Shown: in pieces, positions 43,008 to 52,342 of the stretch
How the letters are laid out: every line of letters begins with the position of its first letter
How positions within the stretch are numbered: the first letter of the stretch is position 1
DNA from: Chloroflexia bacterium SDU3-3
GTDB lineage: Bacteria > Chloroflexota > Chloroflexia > Chloroflexales > Roseiflexaceae
DNA length: 64,000 nt
NCBI GenBank assembly: GCA_009268125.1
Contig: WBOU01000009.1
Location: 1 to 64,000, forward strand
Reading direction: 5' to 3'
The notes under the pieces: model-generated
What the model saw: the letters and a program-made list of their open reading frames with translations, nothing else
What the model was told of the DNA's origin: nothing
Database searches by the model: none
Translations under genes and position numbers: made by a program

Positions 43008-43907
43008 CTACTGCCGCGTAATCTCTAGGAACACATCCTCAAGCCGGTCGTGATCTGGCCGGATCTCGGACACGCCGATAGCGTGGCTGGCCAGCAGCAG
43101 CGTCACCTCGGCGGCGCGCTCCACCGGCGCGCTCACGTGCATGGCGTCACCTTCGATATTGACCGCCTCAACCCATGGCAGCGCGCGCAGGTGCTCGGCG
43201 GCCTGCCCCAGATCACCCGCCACCCGCACCAGCAGCCCATGGCCGCGCCGCAGCAGGTCGGCCACGCGGCCCATGGCCCGCAGCCGCCCATCCTTCAGGA
43301 TGGCCACGCGATCGCAGACCTGCTCGACATCGTGCAGCACATGGCTGCACAGCAGGATGGTGCGGCCATCGGCGGCCAGGCTCTTGATCAGGGTGCGGAT
43401 CTCCTGCTGGCCCGCCGGGTCCAGGCCATTGGTCGGCTCGTCCAGCATGATCAGGTCGGGGCTGTTCAGCAGGGCGGCGGCGATGCCCAGGCGCTGGCGC
43501 ATACCCAGCGAGTAGGAGCGGAAGCGGTCCCTGCCGCGCTCGGCCAGCCCCGCGATGGCCAGCACCTCATCCGCCCGCGTGGCGGGCAGGCCGCCAGCCA
43601 TGGCCAGCGCGCGCAGGTTGTCGCGGCCCGAGAGGTAGGGGTAGAACGCCGGGGTCTCGATCATCGCGCCCACGCGGTGCAGCGCCTCGCCGGGGCTGTG
43701 CGCGATGTTGTGGCCTAGCACCTCGGCCCGCCCGCTGGTGGGCGCGATCAGCCCCAGCAGCATGCCGATGGTGGTGGTCTTGCCCGCGCCGTTTGGGCCA
43801 AGAAAACCAAAAATCTCGCCGCGGTAGACCTCCAGATCAAGGCTATCGACGGCGAGATGGCGCTGGTAGCGCTTGGTCAGTTTTTCGGTTCGGATGGCTT
43901 GTTCCAT
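43008..43907 (-). CDS. ABC transporter ATP-binding protein
   Basis: A 299-residue ATPase. Walker A is GPNGAGKTT (37-45), the Q-loop is near MIETPAFYPYLSG, the signature YSLGMRQRLGIAAAL, Walker B LIMLDEPTNGLDPAG, and the H-loop LLCSHVLHDVEQV. The C-terminal 80 residues are an extension seen in CcmA/NatA-type drug or lantibiotic exporters. It pairs with the permease directly downstream. It starts 52 nt after gatB, with a strong hairpin between, so linkage to gatB expression is uncertain. Confidence 0.92.
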   Translation of the reverse strand: MEQAIRTEKLTKRYQRHLAVDSLDLEVYRGEIFGFLGPNGAGKTTTIGMLLGLIAPTSGRAEVLGHNIAHSPGEALHRVGAMIETPAFYPYLSGRDNLRALAMAGGLPATRADEVLAIAGLAERGRDRFRSYSLGMRQRLGIAAALLNSPDLIMLDEPTNGLDPAGQQEIRTLIKSLAADGRTILLCSHVLHDVEQVCDRVAILKDGRLRAMGRVADLLRRGHGLLVRVAGDLGQAAEHLRALPWVEAVNIEGDAMHVSAPVERAAEVTLLLASHAIGVSEIRPDHDRLEDVFLEITRQ

Positions 43908-43920
43908 GCTGCCAGCCAGT

Positions 43921-43951
43921 CGGCGGGGCTGGGTGCTGCCCAGCCCCGCCG
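43921..43951 (-). terminator. 13-bp hairpin between gatB and the ABC genes
   Basis: CGGCGGGGCTGGG pairs perfectly with CCCAGCCCCGCCG around a 5-nt loop, 13 nt upstream of the ABC ATPase ATG. There is no U run. It could attenuate read-through or shield the translation start. Confidence 0.5.
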
Positions 43952-43959
43952 CACAAACG

Positions 43960-45402
43960 CTACTCCGCCAGCTCGGCCTCAAGCGCCGCACGCACCGCCT
44001 GCGGGTTGGCCTGGCCCTTCGAAAGCTTCATCACCTGCCCCACCAAGAACTGGATGGCGCTGGCCTTGCCGCTGCGGTACTCGCCCACCGCCTTGGGGTT
44101 GTTGGCGATCGCCTCGCGGGCCATGGTGGTCAGCGCGTCGCCCGCGCTGATCTGGGCCAGGCCGCGCTCGGCCACCACCTCGCCGGGGGCCTTGCCGCTG
44201 CGGAAGCTCAGCTCGAAGACCTCTTTGGCGCTGGTGCGGGTGATGCTGCCCTTGTCGAGCAGATCCTGCACCTGGCCCACGTACTCAGGCTTCATGCGCC
44301 CAAGGATATCGCCTAGCGACTCGCCGGTCTCATTCAGCAGCCGGAACAGCTCGCCCGTGATCCAGTTGGCCACATCGCGCGCAGCCGAGTTCGGCGCGGC
44401 GGCGACCGCCGTCTCGTAGTACTCGGAGACGGCCCGCTCGATAGTGAGCGTCTCGGCGTCGGCGGCGGAGATGCCGTACTGCGACACAAAGCGCTCGCGC
44501 CGCGCGTCGGGCAGCTCGGGCAGCTCGGCGCGGCGAGCCTCGATCCACTCATCGCTCAGCACCAGCGGCGGGATGTCTGGCTCGGGGAAGTAGCGGTAGT
44601 CCTCCGAGCTCTCCTTCACGCGCTGCAGCACTGTGCGCCCATCGGCATCGTTCCAGCCGCGCGTGGACTGCGGGATGGCGTTGCCCGCCTCTAGCTCTTT
44701 GATCTGGCGGTCTACCTCGTAGATCAGCGCCCGCTCGACCGAGCGGAACGAGTTCATGTTCTTGATCTCGACCTTCGAGCCATATTTCACCTGGCCCTTG
44801 GGCCGCACCGAGATGTTAGCATCGCAGCGAAGCGCGCCCTCTTCCATATTGCCCGTGTTCACGCCGATCCACATCAGCATCTCGCGCAGCTTCTGGAAGA
44901 AGATCTTGGCCTCGGCGGGCGAGGAGATGTCCGGCTCGGAGACGATCTCCATCAGCGGGACACCAGCGCGGTTGAAGTTGACCAGCGTCGAGCGATCCGG
45001 CTGGTGGATGCTCTTGGCCGTGTCCTCCTCGATATGCACGCGGGTCAGGCCGATGCGCTTCGGGCCGTGGTCGCCCTCGATCTCGATCCACCCCGCCACG
45101 CAGATCGGGTCGTCGTACTGCGTCCGCTGGTAGGAGGACGGCAGATCCGGGTAGAAGTAGTTCTTCCGGCTGATAATATTTTCGTGCTGGATCCGGCAGT
45201 TGAGCGCCTGCCCCGTCAGCACCGCCAGCTCGATGGCGTGGCGGTTGATCACCGGCAGCGCCCCAGGCAGGCCCAGGCACACAGGGCAGACATGAGTATT
45301 CGGCGCGGCGCTCGCGTATTCGGCGCTACACCCGCAGAACATCTTCGAGCTCGTCAGGATCTGAGCGTGAACCTCAAGGCCGATTGTGACCTCGTACTCC
45401 AT
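43960..45402 (-). CDS. gatB: aspartyl/glutamyl-tRNA(Asn/Gln) amidotransferase subunit B
   Basis: A 480-residue GatB. It opens with EYEVTIGLEVHAQILTSSKM and the zinc-type cysteines CGC ... CPVCLGLPGALPVIN. The core has KNYFYPDLPSSYQRTQYDDP, RVHIEEDTAK, FNRAGVPLMEIVSEPDISSP, and MEEGALRCDANIS. The C-terminal YqeY-like tail (GKASAIQFLVGQVMKLSKGQ) is present. With GatA and GatC it amidates mischarged Glu-tRNA(Gln) or Asp-tRNA(Asn); neither partner is in this window. GGAG lies 7 nt before the ATG. A TGC-TATAAT promoter sits 32 bp upstream. Confidence 0.96.
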   Translation of the reverse strand: MEYEVTIGLEVHAQILTSSKMFCGCSAEYASAAPNTHVCPVCLGLPGALPVINRHAIELAVLTGQALNCRIQHENIISRKNYFYPDLPSSYQRTQYDDPICVAGWIEIEGDHGPKRIGLTRVHIEEDTAKSIHQPDRSTLVNFNRAGVPLMEIVSEPDISSPAEAKIFFQKLREMLMWIGVNTGNMEEGALRCDANISVRPKGQVKYGSKVEIKNMNSFRSVERALIYEVDRQIKELEAGNAIPQSTRGWNDADGRTVLQRVKESSEDYRYFPEPDIPPLVLSDEWIEARRAELPELPDARRERFVSQYGISAADAETLTIERAVSEYYETAVAAAPNSAARDVANWITGELFRLLNETGESLGDILGRMKPEYVGQVQDLLDKGSITRTSAKEVFELSFRSGKAPGEVVAERGLAQISAGDALTTMAREAIANNPKAVGEYRSGKASAIQFLVGQVMKLSKGQANPQAVRAALEAELAE

Positions 45403-45433
45403 AACGTGTCTCCATACACAGCAACTTGAGGCA

Positions 45434-45442
45434 ATTATAGCA
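45434..45442 (-). promoter_or_regulatory. extended -10 promoter of gatB
   Basis: Minus strand TGC-TATAAT, 32 bp before the gatB ATG. Confidence 0.6.
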
Positions 45443-45459
45443 CGCCTTTTCAAGGCCAC

Positions 45460-45497
45460 CGCCAGCGCACAGGGCTGTAGCGCCCTGCGCGCTGGCG
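45460..45497 (-). terminator. hairpin after yjdF
   Basis: CGCCAGCGC-a-CAGGGC pairs with GCCCTG-c-GCGCTGGCG (one mismatch) around a 6-nt loop, just downstream of the yjdF stop on the minus strand. No long T run follows. Confidence 0.5.
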
Positions 45498-45505
45498 CGA
45501 CTCAC

Positions 45506-45922
45506 CTAACGACCTCGATGCTTCGCCAGCGCCTTCTCCTTGGCTCGCTGGCGCTTGTAGTCGGCCAGGGCCTCGCGCTGGGCGCGGCTCTGGGTCTTGC
45601 GCTCGCACTTGTGCTGCTCCAGCTGCTGGCGCAGCACATCCTGGGCCTTGGTGGAGATGCCGCGCTCGGCCAGGGCGCGGGCGGCCTCGCGGGCCTGGCG
45701 CTTGGGGCTGGGCCTGCGCTCCTGGGCGGGGGCCGCATCCGCCGCCGCAGGCGGGGCCGCCGCCAGCAACGCGGTATATGGCCCCAGCACAAAGGCCAGT
45801 ACCTCCGGCCCGCTCGGCTCGGCCCCAAACACGTGCCGCGCTACCCGCAGCGTGTCGCCGCATGCCTCCTCGATCACGCCCACCCACCAGGGGTCGGCAA
45901 AGTACACCGTCAGCGTGCTCAT
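45506..45922 (-). CDS. yjdF: YjdF family protein (DUF2992)
   Basis: A 138-residue protein matching DUF2992. The N-terminus is LTVYFADPWWVGVIEEACGD, followed by RVARHVFGAEPSGPEVLAFV, a variable Ala/Pro linker, and a highly charged C-terminal helix (CERKTQSRAQREALADYKRQ ... EKALAKHRGR). In Firmicutes, yjdF is controlled by a dedicated riboswitch that senses aza-aromatic compounds; the biochemical role is unknown. Here a 130-nt GC-rich leader precedes it, with a TATACT box near its 5' end. A clear Shine-Dalgarno (GGGAGG) lies 6 nt before the ATG. Confidence 0.88.
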   Translation of the reverse strand: MSTLTVYFADPWWVGVIEEACGDTLRVARHVFGAEPSGPEVLAFVLGPYTALLAAAPPAAADAAPAQERRPSPKRQAREAARALAERGISTKAQDVLRQQLEQHKCERKTQSRAQREALADYKRQRAKEKALAKHRGR

Positions 45923-46085
45923 GTGATTCCTCCCTTTGACGCACATGCGCGCCGGACAACCCAGGGAGGGCAGGTTACTGACAGCCCCAGCGGCTGCGCC
46001 CGGACTACCAACCGGACCGTGTTTTTACGCGCAAGGAAAGTATAGGCAGGCGCAGGGCGGGCCGCAACCACCCCAGGGCCGACCA

Positions 46086-46094
46086 TGCTACAAT
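46086..46094 (+). promoter_or_regulatory. extended -10 promoter adjacent to the start codon
   Basis: TGC-TACAAT ends 6 bp before the MaoC-protein ATG, so transcription should begin at or next to the start codon. Confidence 0.6.
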
Positions 46095-46100
46095 AGCGCC

Positions 46101-46547
46101 ATGAAACGCACATTTTACGAAGACTACGCCATCGGCGACACCTTCACCACGCCCGCACGCACCATCACCGAGGCCGACGTGGTGGCCTTCGCCGGGCTGA
46201 CCGGCGACTACAACCGGCTGCACACCGACGCCGAGTATATGCGCGATTCTGCATTCGGCGAGCGGATTGCCCACGGGCTGTTAGGCCTATCCATTGTCAA
46301 CGGGCTGAAGTACCGCACCGACATCGACTCCGACGGCATCATCGCCTTCCTCGGCCTCAGCTGGAAGTTCAGCGCGCCGATCAAGTTCGGCGACACCATC
46401 CACGCCACGCTCCAGATCAGCGCCATGCGCGAGACCAGCAAGCTCGACCGTGGCATCATCATCAAGCAGGTGCGCGTGCTCAACCAGCGCGGCGAGCTGG
46501 TGCAAGAGGGCGAGTTCACCATGATGGTCAAGCGGCGCGAGGGCTAG
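46101..46547 (+). CDS. MaoC-like hot-dog dehydratase
   Basis: A 148-residue MaoC-type (R)-enoyl-CoA hydratase-like protein. Conserved features are FYEDYAIGDTFTTPARTITE, FAGLTGDYNRLHTDAEYM (with the catalytic Asp/His of the hydratase-2 motif), and GERIAHGLLGLSIVNGL. It hydrates enoyl-CoA or enoyl-ACP thioesters, or acts as a thioesterase-like fold. The ATG has no Shine-Dalgarno and lies at the expected transcription start, so the mRNA is probably leaderless. It is monocistronic. Confidence 0.9.
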   Translation: MKRTFYEDYAIGDTFTTPARTITEADVVAFAGLTGDYNRLHTDAEYMRDSAFGERIAHGLLGLSIVNGLKYRTDIDSDGIIAFLGLSWKFSAPIKFGDTIHATLQISAMRETSKLDRGIIIKQVRVLNQRGELVQEGEFTMMVKRREG

Positions 46548-46569
46548 GCAGATCGCACGCGGCACAAAA

Positions 46570-46605
46570 AGACGCCCTGGCAGCAGCAAAGCCGCCAGGG
46601 CGTCT
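46570..46605. terminator. bidirectional terminator
   Basis: AGACGCCCTGGC pairs perfectly with GCCAGGGCGTCT around a 12-nt loop. Five T follow on the minus strand, so it mainly serves the CNNM/CorC gene but also the MaoC gene. Confidence 0.8.
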
Positions 46606-46620
46606 ATCATGATGCCCGCG

Positions 46621-48003
46621 CTAGTCGCCCGTACCCTTGCGCGGCGATTCGGATGGATTGATCCGGCCTGTGGCCAGCACCGCCTCCGACTGCGCCAGAT
46701 TGGGCGTCGGCGGCTTGACCAGGATCTTGTCGATGCGCCGACCGTCCATGTCGATCACCTCGAAGGTGAAGCCCTGCCACACATGCTTGGCCCCCACGTT
46801 GGGGATATGCCCCAGCAGCGAGAGCAAGAAGCCCGCGAAGGTCTCGAAATCGCTCTCGCGCCCGCGCTCGCCATCCGGCAGGTTCAGGCGCTCGACCGCC
46901 TCGGGGAAGGGCAGCAGACCGTCGACGAGGAACGTGCCGTCGTCGCGGGCCACCACAGCCTCCTCGGCCTCGTCGTACTCATCCTGAAGCTCGCCCACCA
47001 GCTCCTCAAGCATATCTTCCATGGAAAGCACGCCAGCCACCTGGCCGTACTCATCCAGCACCATCGCTAGGCCGATCCGGCTCTGCTTCAGCTGCTGGAA
47101 CGCCACCATCGCGCGCTGGCCCTCCAGCACATACAGTGGCTGGCGCAGCTTCTGGTGCAGATCCAGCGCCTCGCCCTGGCCCCAGTCGCGCAGCAGATCC
47201 TTGGCGTGCAGGATGCCCAGCACGTGGTCGAGCGTCTCCTCGTACACCGGGATGCGCGAGTAGCCAGAGGAGGTAATCGTCTCCACCACCTCGCTGATCG
47301 GCGTGCCCAGCTCGATCGCCACCACCTGGGTGCGCGGGGTCATCAGCGAGCGCACGGTGCGGTCGGTGAAGGTGAACACGCTGTTGATGAACTCCTGCTC
47401 GGATGCCTCCAGCGTGCCCTCTTCCGCGCCCTCGCGCACCAGGGCGATCACATCATCCTCGGTGATCGGCGTCTCCGCCACGTTATGTCGCCCAAGCAGC
47501 CGCAGCACCACATCCGCCGAGAGTGTGAGAAACCACACCACCGGCGCGGCCAGGCGCGAGAGCATCTGCATCACCGGCGCGACCGCCTGGGCCATGCCCT
47601 CGGCGCCCTGGAGCGCCAGGCGCTTGGGCACCAGCTCGCCGATGATCAGCGACAGGTAGCTGATCAGGATGACCACCACTGTGAACGCCAGCGCATCGGC
47701 GTAGGGGGCAAGTATCGGAATTGCATGCAGCTGGGGGGCGAGCGCAGAGGAAAGGCTCTGGCCACCAAACGCTGCGGCAAAGGTGCCAATGACGGTAATG
47801 CCCACCTGCACGGTGGAAAGAAAGCGGTTTGGGTTTTCCGCAAGCTCAAGTGCTGCTGCTGCCCCGCGATTCCCCTCGTTCGCGCGCTGCTCAAGGCGGT
47901 TCTTACGCGCCGAGACGACCGCGATCTCTGAGGCGGCGAAGAAGCCATTCGCCAACATCAGCACCACCACGATTATCGCTTCTACCCACACGCCTTCAGA
48001 CAT
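46621..48003 (-). CDS. CNNM/CorC (HlyC) family transport protein
   Basis: A 460-residue protein. The N-terminal DUF21/CNNM domain has about four membrane helices (LMLANGFFAASEIAVVSARK, VQVGITVIGTFAAAFGG, LIIGELVPKRLAL). A CBS pair follows at about 220-340 (LMTPRTQVVAIELG, SRIPVYEETLDHVLGILHAK, GLAMVLDEYGQVAGVLSMED). The C-terminal CorC_HlyC domain (DGLLPFPEAVERLNLPDG ... GFTFEVIDMDGRRIDKILV) completes it. The family is linked to magnesium/cobalt export; the hemolysin name is historical. The Shine-Dalgarno GGGAGG precedes the ATG closely. Confidence 0.93.
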   Translation of the reverse strand: MSEGVWVEAIIVVVLMLANGFFAASEIAVVSARKNRLEQRANEGNRGAAAALELAENPNRFLSTVQVGITVIGTFAAAFGGQSLSSALAPQLHAIPILAPYADALAFTVVVILISYLSLIIGELVPKRLALQGAEGMAQAVAPVMQMLSRLAAPVVWFLTLSADVVLRLLGRHNVAETPITEDDVIALVREGAEEGTLEASEQEFINSVFTFTDRTVRSLMTPRTQVVAIELGTPISEVVETITSSGYSRIPVYEETLDHVLGILHAKDLLRDWGQGEALDLHQKLRQPLYVLEGQRAMVAFQQLKQSRIGLAMVLDEYGQVAGVLSMEDMLEELVGELQDEYDEAEEAVVARDDGTFLVDGLLPFPEAVERLNLPDGERGRESDFETFAGFLLSLLGHIPNVGAKHVWQGFTFEVIDMDGRRIDKILVKPPTPNLAQSEAVLATGRINPSESPRKGTGD

Positions 48004-48091
48004 AGTTCCTCCCTAACGTAAAGTACATACTCGTCAACACAGCACTAAGAGTACCACAAAATAATGGCATTCTTCTCACAAAAACGGTCAT

Positions 48092-48130
48092 AGAAAAAGC
48101 GCGCGCCGCATCGGGATGCGGCGCGCGCTT
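48092..48130 (-). terminator. intrinsic terminator of the second sigma factor
   Basis: AAGCGCGCGCCGCAT pairs perfectly with ATGCGGCGCGCGCTT around CGGG, followed on the minus strand by a T run. Confidence 0.85.
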
Positions 48131-48151
48131 GCGAAAAAGAGCAAGCGGGGG

Positions 48152-49183
<1,032 letters not shown>

Positions 49184-49496
49184 CGCTTGATCTCCACTAG
49201 TGGCAGTGCGCCAAGGTAGTGCATTAAACCGTCGCCGACATACGATCACGGGATGGATGTCATAAGCATCGAGGCTTATTTATCTACGTGCCCAACGAAG
49301 AAGTGGCAGTATTGCAACGGTCTTGCATAGATACCGCTGGATAGGCAGGGAAGTTGCGGCCTGTTCCTCTGTGCTCCTAACAGCGGCCCAACCCCCGAGC
49401 AGATTCGCTTCGACACGATTTTTGGCTTGGTAGATTGGAAAAAGGTGACTTTTACCGTGGTGCTACTGTACACCAGAATGGTCGAGGTGAGAGGAT

Positions 49497-49539
49497 AAAA
49501 AAAAGCAAGATTCCAACCACCTTGATCAAGAAATCTTGC
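49497..49539 (-). terminator. intrinsic terminator upstream of the second sigma factor
   Basis: Minus strand: GCAAGATT pairs with AATCTTGC across a 19-nt loop containing a CTTGATCAAG palindrome, then about eight T. It is the second terminator in tandem after the polyprenyl synthase gene. Confidence 0.6.
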
Positions 49540-49604
49540 GCTGGGAAAAATGGCGATTGAAAAGCAGGAGCGGCTTACAGGTATTAAAATACCATGAATA
49601 TGCA

Positions 49605-49646
49605 GAAAAAACAAAAACGGGTAGAAGATCGCCCTTCACCCGTTTC
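49605..49646 (-). terminator. intrinsic terminator of the polyprenyl synthase gene
   Basis: Minus strand: AAACGGGTGAAG pairs with CTTC-t-ACCCGTTT (one bulged T), followed by a long T-rich run. The rest of 49184-49696 holds small hairpins (GGTATT/AATACC at 49581) and no supported gene. Confidence 0.8.
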
Positions 49647-49696
49647 ATCGTTTTAATCTTTTTTAAGAAATAAACGGCCTGGTGACACGTGACAGC

Positions 49697-50737
49697 CTAG
49701 GCTTGACGGTCAAGCACGAACTGTAAGATCTCGGTGCATGCCGTTCGCGCGGGCGATGGCCCGAACCGATCGAGTGCCTGCAACGCACGTTCAGCGGAGG
49801 CGTGGGCCTCGGCCATGGCGCGCTGGATGCCGCCAGCGCGGATCACCGCATCGACCAGGGCTGGCACATCGTCGGGGTGGGGGATGGGGCTATGCACCAG
49901 CGGCTGCAGCCCGGGCTGCTTGCCATAGGCCACCGCATAGATCAGCGGCAGGGTCAGCGTGCCCTCGCGCAGATCGTTGCCCGCTGGCTTGCCCAGCTTG
50001 GCCTCGTCGCCGATGAAGTCGAGCACATCATCCACGATCTGGAAGGCCATGCCCAGCTCGTAGCCGAACACGCCCATGGCCTCGATCTCGGCATCGCTGC
50101 CACCTGCCACGGCGATGCCAGCCTTACAGGCCGCCACAAACAGCGCCCCGGTCTTGGCGGCGATCTTGCGTCGGTACTGCTCCAGCGCCACATCCAGCGG
50201 CACCAGCTGGGTCACCGGGTGAAGCTCGCCCTCAACCACGGTAAGCGCGGCCTCGGCGTAGAAGCGGATGATCCGTGGATCTGGCTCGAAGGCCAGCTCG
50301 CTGGCCGAAACGGCGAAGAGGTAATCGCCTAACATCAGAGCAACCTGATTATCCCACTGCGCATGCACGGTCTTGCGGCCACGCCGCTGGTCGGTGTGAT
50401 CGACCAGATCGTCGTGCACCAGCGATGCGCCGTGCAGCATCTCGACAGCGACAGCCGGGTGCAGCGCGCGCACCAGATCGTACTGGCCCAGCCGCGCCGA
50501 CAGCAGCACAAGCGCGGCGCGCAGGCGCTTGCCGCCTGCGGCCACGGTATAGCGGCCCGCCGCAGTGAGCAGCGCCGACCGCGAGCCAGCGCGATCCATG
50601 AGGCGCTGCTCGACCGCCCGAAGGTCGTTCGTGAGGTTCGCCCGCTGGAAAATGTCCGACAGCGTCGGCGAATGCTTTGGCATAACTGCGAATGCCACCT
50701 TGGCCTCGCGCGCCGTCTCCAGTCGTGGAAACACCAT
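49697..50737 (-). CDS. trans-polyprenyl diphosphate synthase
   Basis: A 346-residue all-helical prenyl synthase. The first Asp-rich motif is LVHDDLVDHTDQRRG (DDxxD) and the second is FQIVDDVLDF (DDxxD). GGKRLRAALVLLSARL and the Lys-Thr pair KTGALFVAACKAG are also present. Residues before the first motif favour a long-chain enzyme (menaquinone or plastoquinone tail type), but chain length cannot be read with certainty. The start is MVFPRLETAREAK, which has AAAGGG upstream; in-frame ATGs lie 15 codons before and 18 codons after. A TATAAT box (minus strand, 50792-50797) is a possible promoter. Confidence 0.9.
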   Translation of the reverse strand: MVFPRLETAREAKVAFAVMPKHSPTLSDIFQRANLTNDLRAVEQRLMDRAGSRSALLTAAGRYTVAAGGKRLRAALVLLSARLGQYDLVRALHPAVAVEMLHGASLVHDDLVDHTDQRRGRKTVHAQWDNQVALMLGDYLFAVSASELAFEPDPRIIRFYAEAALTVVEGELHPVTQLVPLDVALEQYRRKIAAKTGALFVAACKAGIAVAGGSDAEIEAMGVFGYELGMAFQIVDDVLDFIGDEAKLGKPAGNDLREGTLTLPLIYAVAYGKQPGLQPLVHSPIPHPDDVPALVDAVIRAGGIQRAMAEAHASAERALQALDRFGPSPARTACTEILQFVLDRQA

Positions 50738-51064
50738 CGCGGGCACCCTTTCTCGTGTTAACGCACGCCCGTCATGCGCCATACAATGTTAATTATATCA
50801 CAATCGGCCACATGTAGACGGTGCTCCTACATGTTCCGAGCGTACCATTACCGCATCGAGACCTGCTCGATCCGAGGCACCACCAGCGCATGCGCTTCCT
50901 AGCAAGGCAGACCGTGTGGCTGATATCGCACCGTTGGATTATACACTATGCCAGCACCAAAACCGTAGATGTTGACGCTAAGAAACCAGCCAAGGCCAAA
51001 TCATGGCACGACCCTTGCCTATGCCAGCGCAGAACCCGCCGTGTGAAATGATCGAGCATACCCT
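50738..51064. other. divergent intergenic region
   Basis: This gap separates the polyprenyl synthase (minus) from the AI-2E permeases (plus). A minus-strand TATAAT at 50792-50797 is visible. On the plus strand, only weak TATA-like tracts near 50938 are seen. No gene or repeat is recognised. Confidence 0.5.
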
Positions 51065-52342
51065 ATGTCTGCCTCTCAGAACGGCACCCCAAGCGCCCAG
51101 CCAGAGCCTGCCACACCGGCCTGGCAGCGGGTGCCGCTACGCCAGATCGCACTGGGCACTGCACTGGTCGCGCTGATCGTGTGCGGCTGCGTGCTGGTGC
51201 TGGCGCTGCGCTCTGTCTTCCTGCTGCTCTTCCTAGGGATTGTGCTGGCCACCGCGCTCAGCCCGCTGTTCGAGCGGCTGCGGGCGGCGGGCCTCTCGCG
51301 CAATCTAGCGGCCATCACCACCTTCCTGCTGCTGCTGACTTTCCTGGGCGGGGTGCTGGCCCTGATCATCCCCTTCTTTGTCGCCCAGCTGGGGGCCGCC
51401 GCCACCAGCCTGCCACAGCGCTACGCCTCCTTCCTCGATATGCTGGCCCACGCACCGTTTCGGCTGGTGCGCGATCTGCGCCCGCTGCTGCCAAACGACC
51501 CGTTCGTGCCCATGCAGGGCGACGGGGCGCTCTCGCCCGATATGGGCGAGGCGCTGCCGCCGCTGCTGCGCGGGCTGGCATCGGGCGCGCTGGTGCTGCT
51601 GCTCAGCTTCTACTGGCTGAGCTACCGTGCGCTGGCCATCCAGTCGGTCGCGCTGCTCATCCCGCTGAACCTGCGCACCCAGGCCACCGAGATCTGGAAC
51701 GAGATCGAGGCGAAGATCGGCGCGTTTGTGCGCGGGCTGGCCATCCTCAGCATCAGCATCGCGGTGCTCTCGTTTGCGGGCTACAGTCTGATCGGCCTGC
51801 CCGGCGCACTCACCATTGCGCTGATCGCCGGGCTGCTTGAGGCCGTGCCCTATGTGGGCGCACTGGTGACCATGGTGATCGCAGCGATGGTAGGGCTGGC
51901 GATCTCGCCCGAGAAGGCGCTGCTGGCCGTGGTGGTGGCAAATATCGTGCAGGCAATCGAGGGGTCGATCGTGGTGCCGCGCGCGATGGACCGCACGGTG
52001 GGCGTGAACCCGGTGGTCACGCTGCTGGCGCTGGCGCTCTTCGGCGAGCTGTTTGGGCTGGTGGGGGCGCTGCTGGCGGTGCCGCTGGCCGCCGCGCTGC
52101 AGGTGCTGCTCGACCGCTTTGTGCTGCGCGGGCCAGCGCCCGAGAGCATGGAGATCGGCGGGCGCGACCAGCTGGCGCTGCTGCGCTATCGGGCCCAAGA
52201 TCTGGCCAGCGACCTGCGGCAGCAGGTGCGCAGCAAGGGCGCGGAGATCACGCCCGAGGCCGATGCGGGCGAGGAGGAGCTTGAGTCCATCCTCACCGAC
52301 CTTGACAGCGTGCTTTCGGCGGCCCAGGAGCAGACCCCATGA
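51065..52342 (+). CDS. AI-2E family transporter (PerM-like), first of a pair
   Basis: A 425-residue membrane protein of the TqsA/PerM (UPF0118) family. It has about seven to eight helices: two near 30-75, one near 80-105, a long soluble loop (about 108-175), then helices from 178 onward. These include the characteristic GLPGALTIALIAGLLEAVPY and IEGSIVVPRAMDRTVGVNPV. The C-terminal 70 residues are a charged cytoplasmic tail. Family members move small signalling molecules or ions; the substrate is unknown. Its stop overlaps the next start (ATGA), so the two are translationally coupled. No good Shine-Dalgarno is seen. Confidence 0.85.
   Translation: MSASQNGTPSAQPEPATPAWQRVPLRQIALGTALVALIVCGCVLVLALRSVFLLLFLGIVLATALSPLFERLRAAGLSRNLAAITTFLLLLTFLGGVLALIIPFFVAQLGAAATSLPQRYASFLDMLAHAPFRLVRDLRPLLPNDPFVPMQGDGALSPDMGEALPPLLRGLASGALVLLLSFYWLSYRALAIQSVALLIPLNLRTQATEIWNEIEAKIGAFVRGLAILSISIAVLSFAGYSLIGLPGALTIALIAGLLEAVPYVGALVTMVIAAMVGLAISPEKALLAVVVANIVQAIEGSIVVPRAMDRTVGVNPVVTLLALALFGELFGLVGALLAVPLAAALQVLLDRFVLRGPAPESMEIGGRDQLALLRYRAQDLASDLRQQVRSKGAEITPEADAGEEELESILTDLDSVLSAAQEQTP

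Noticed and set aside
49276-49614. 112-codon minus-strand frame upstream of the second sigma factor
   Set aside because: No ribosome site, composition unlike neighbours, and it crosses an intrinsic terminator.
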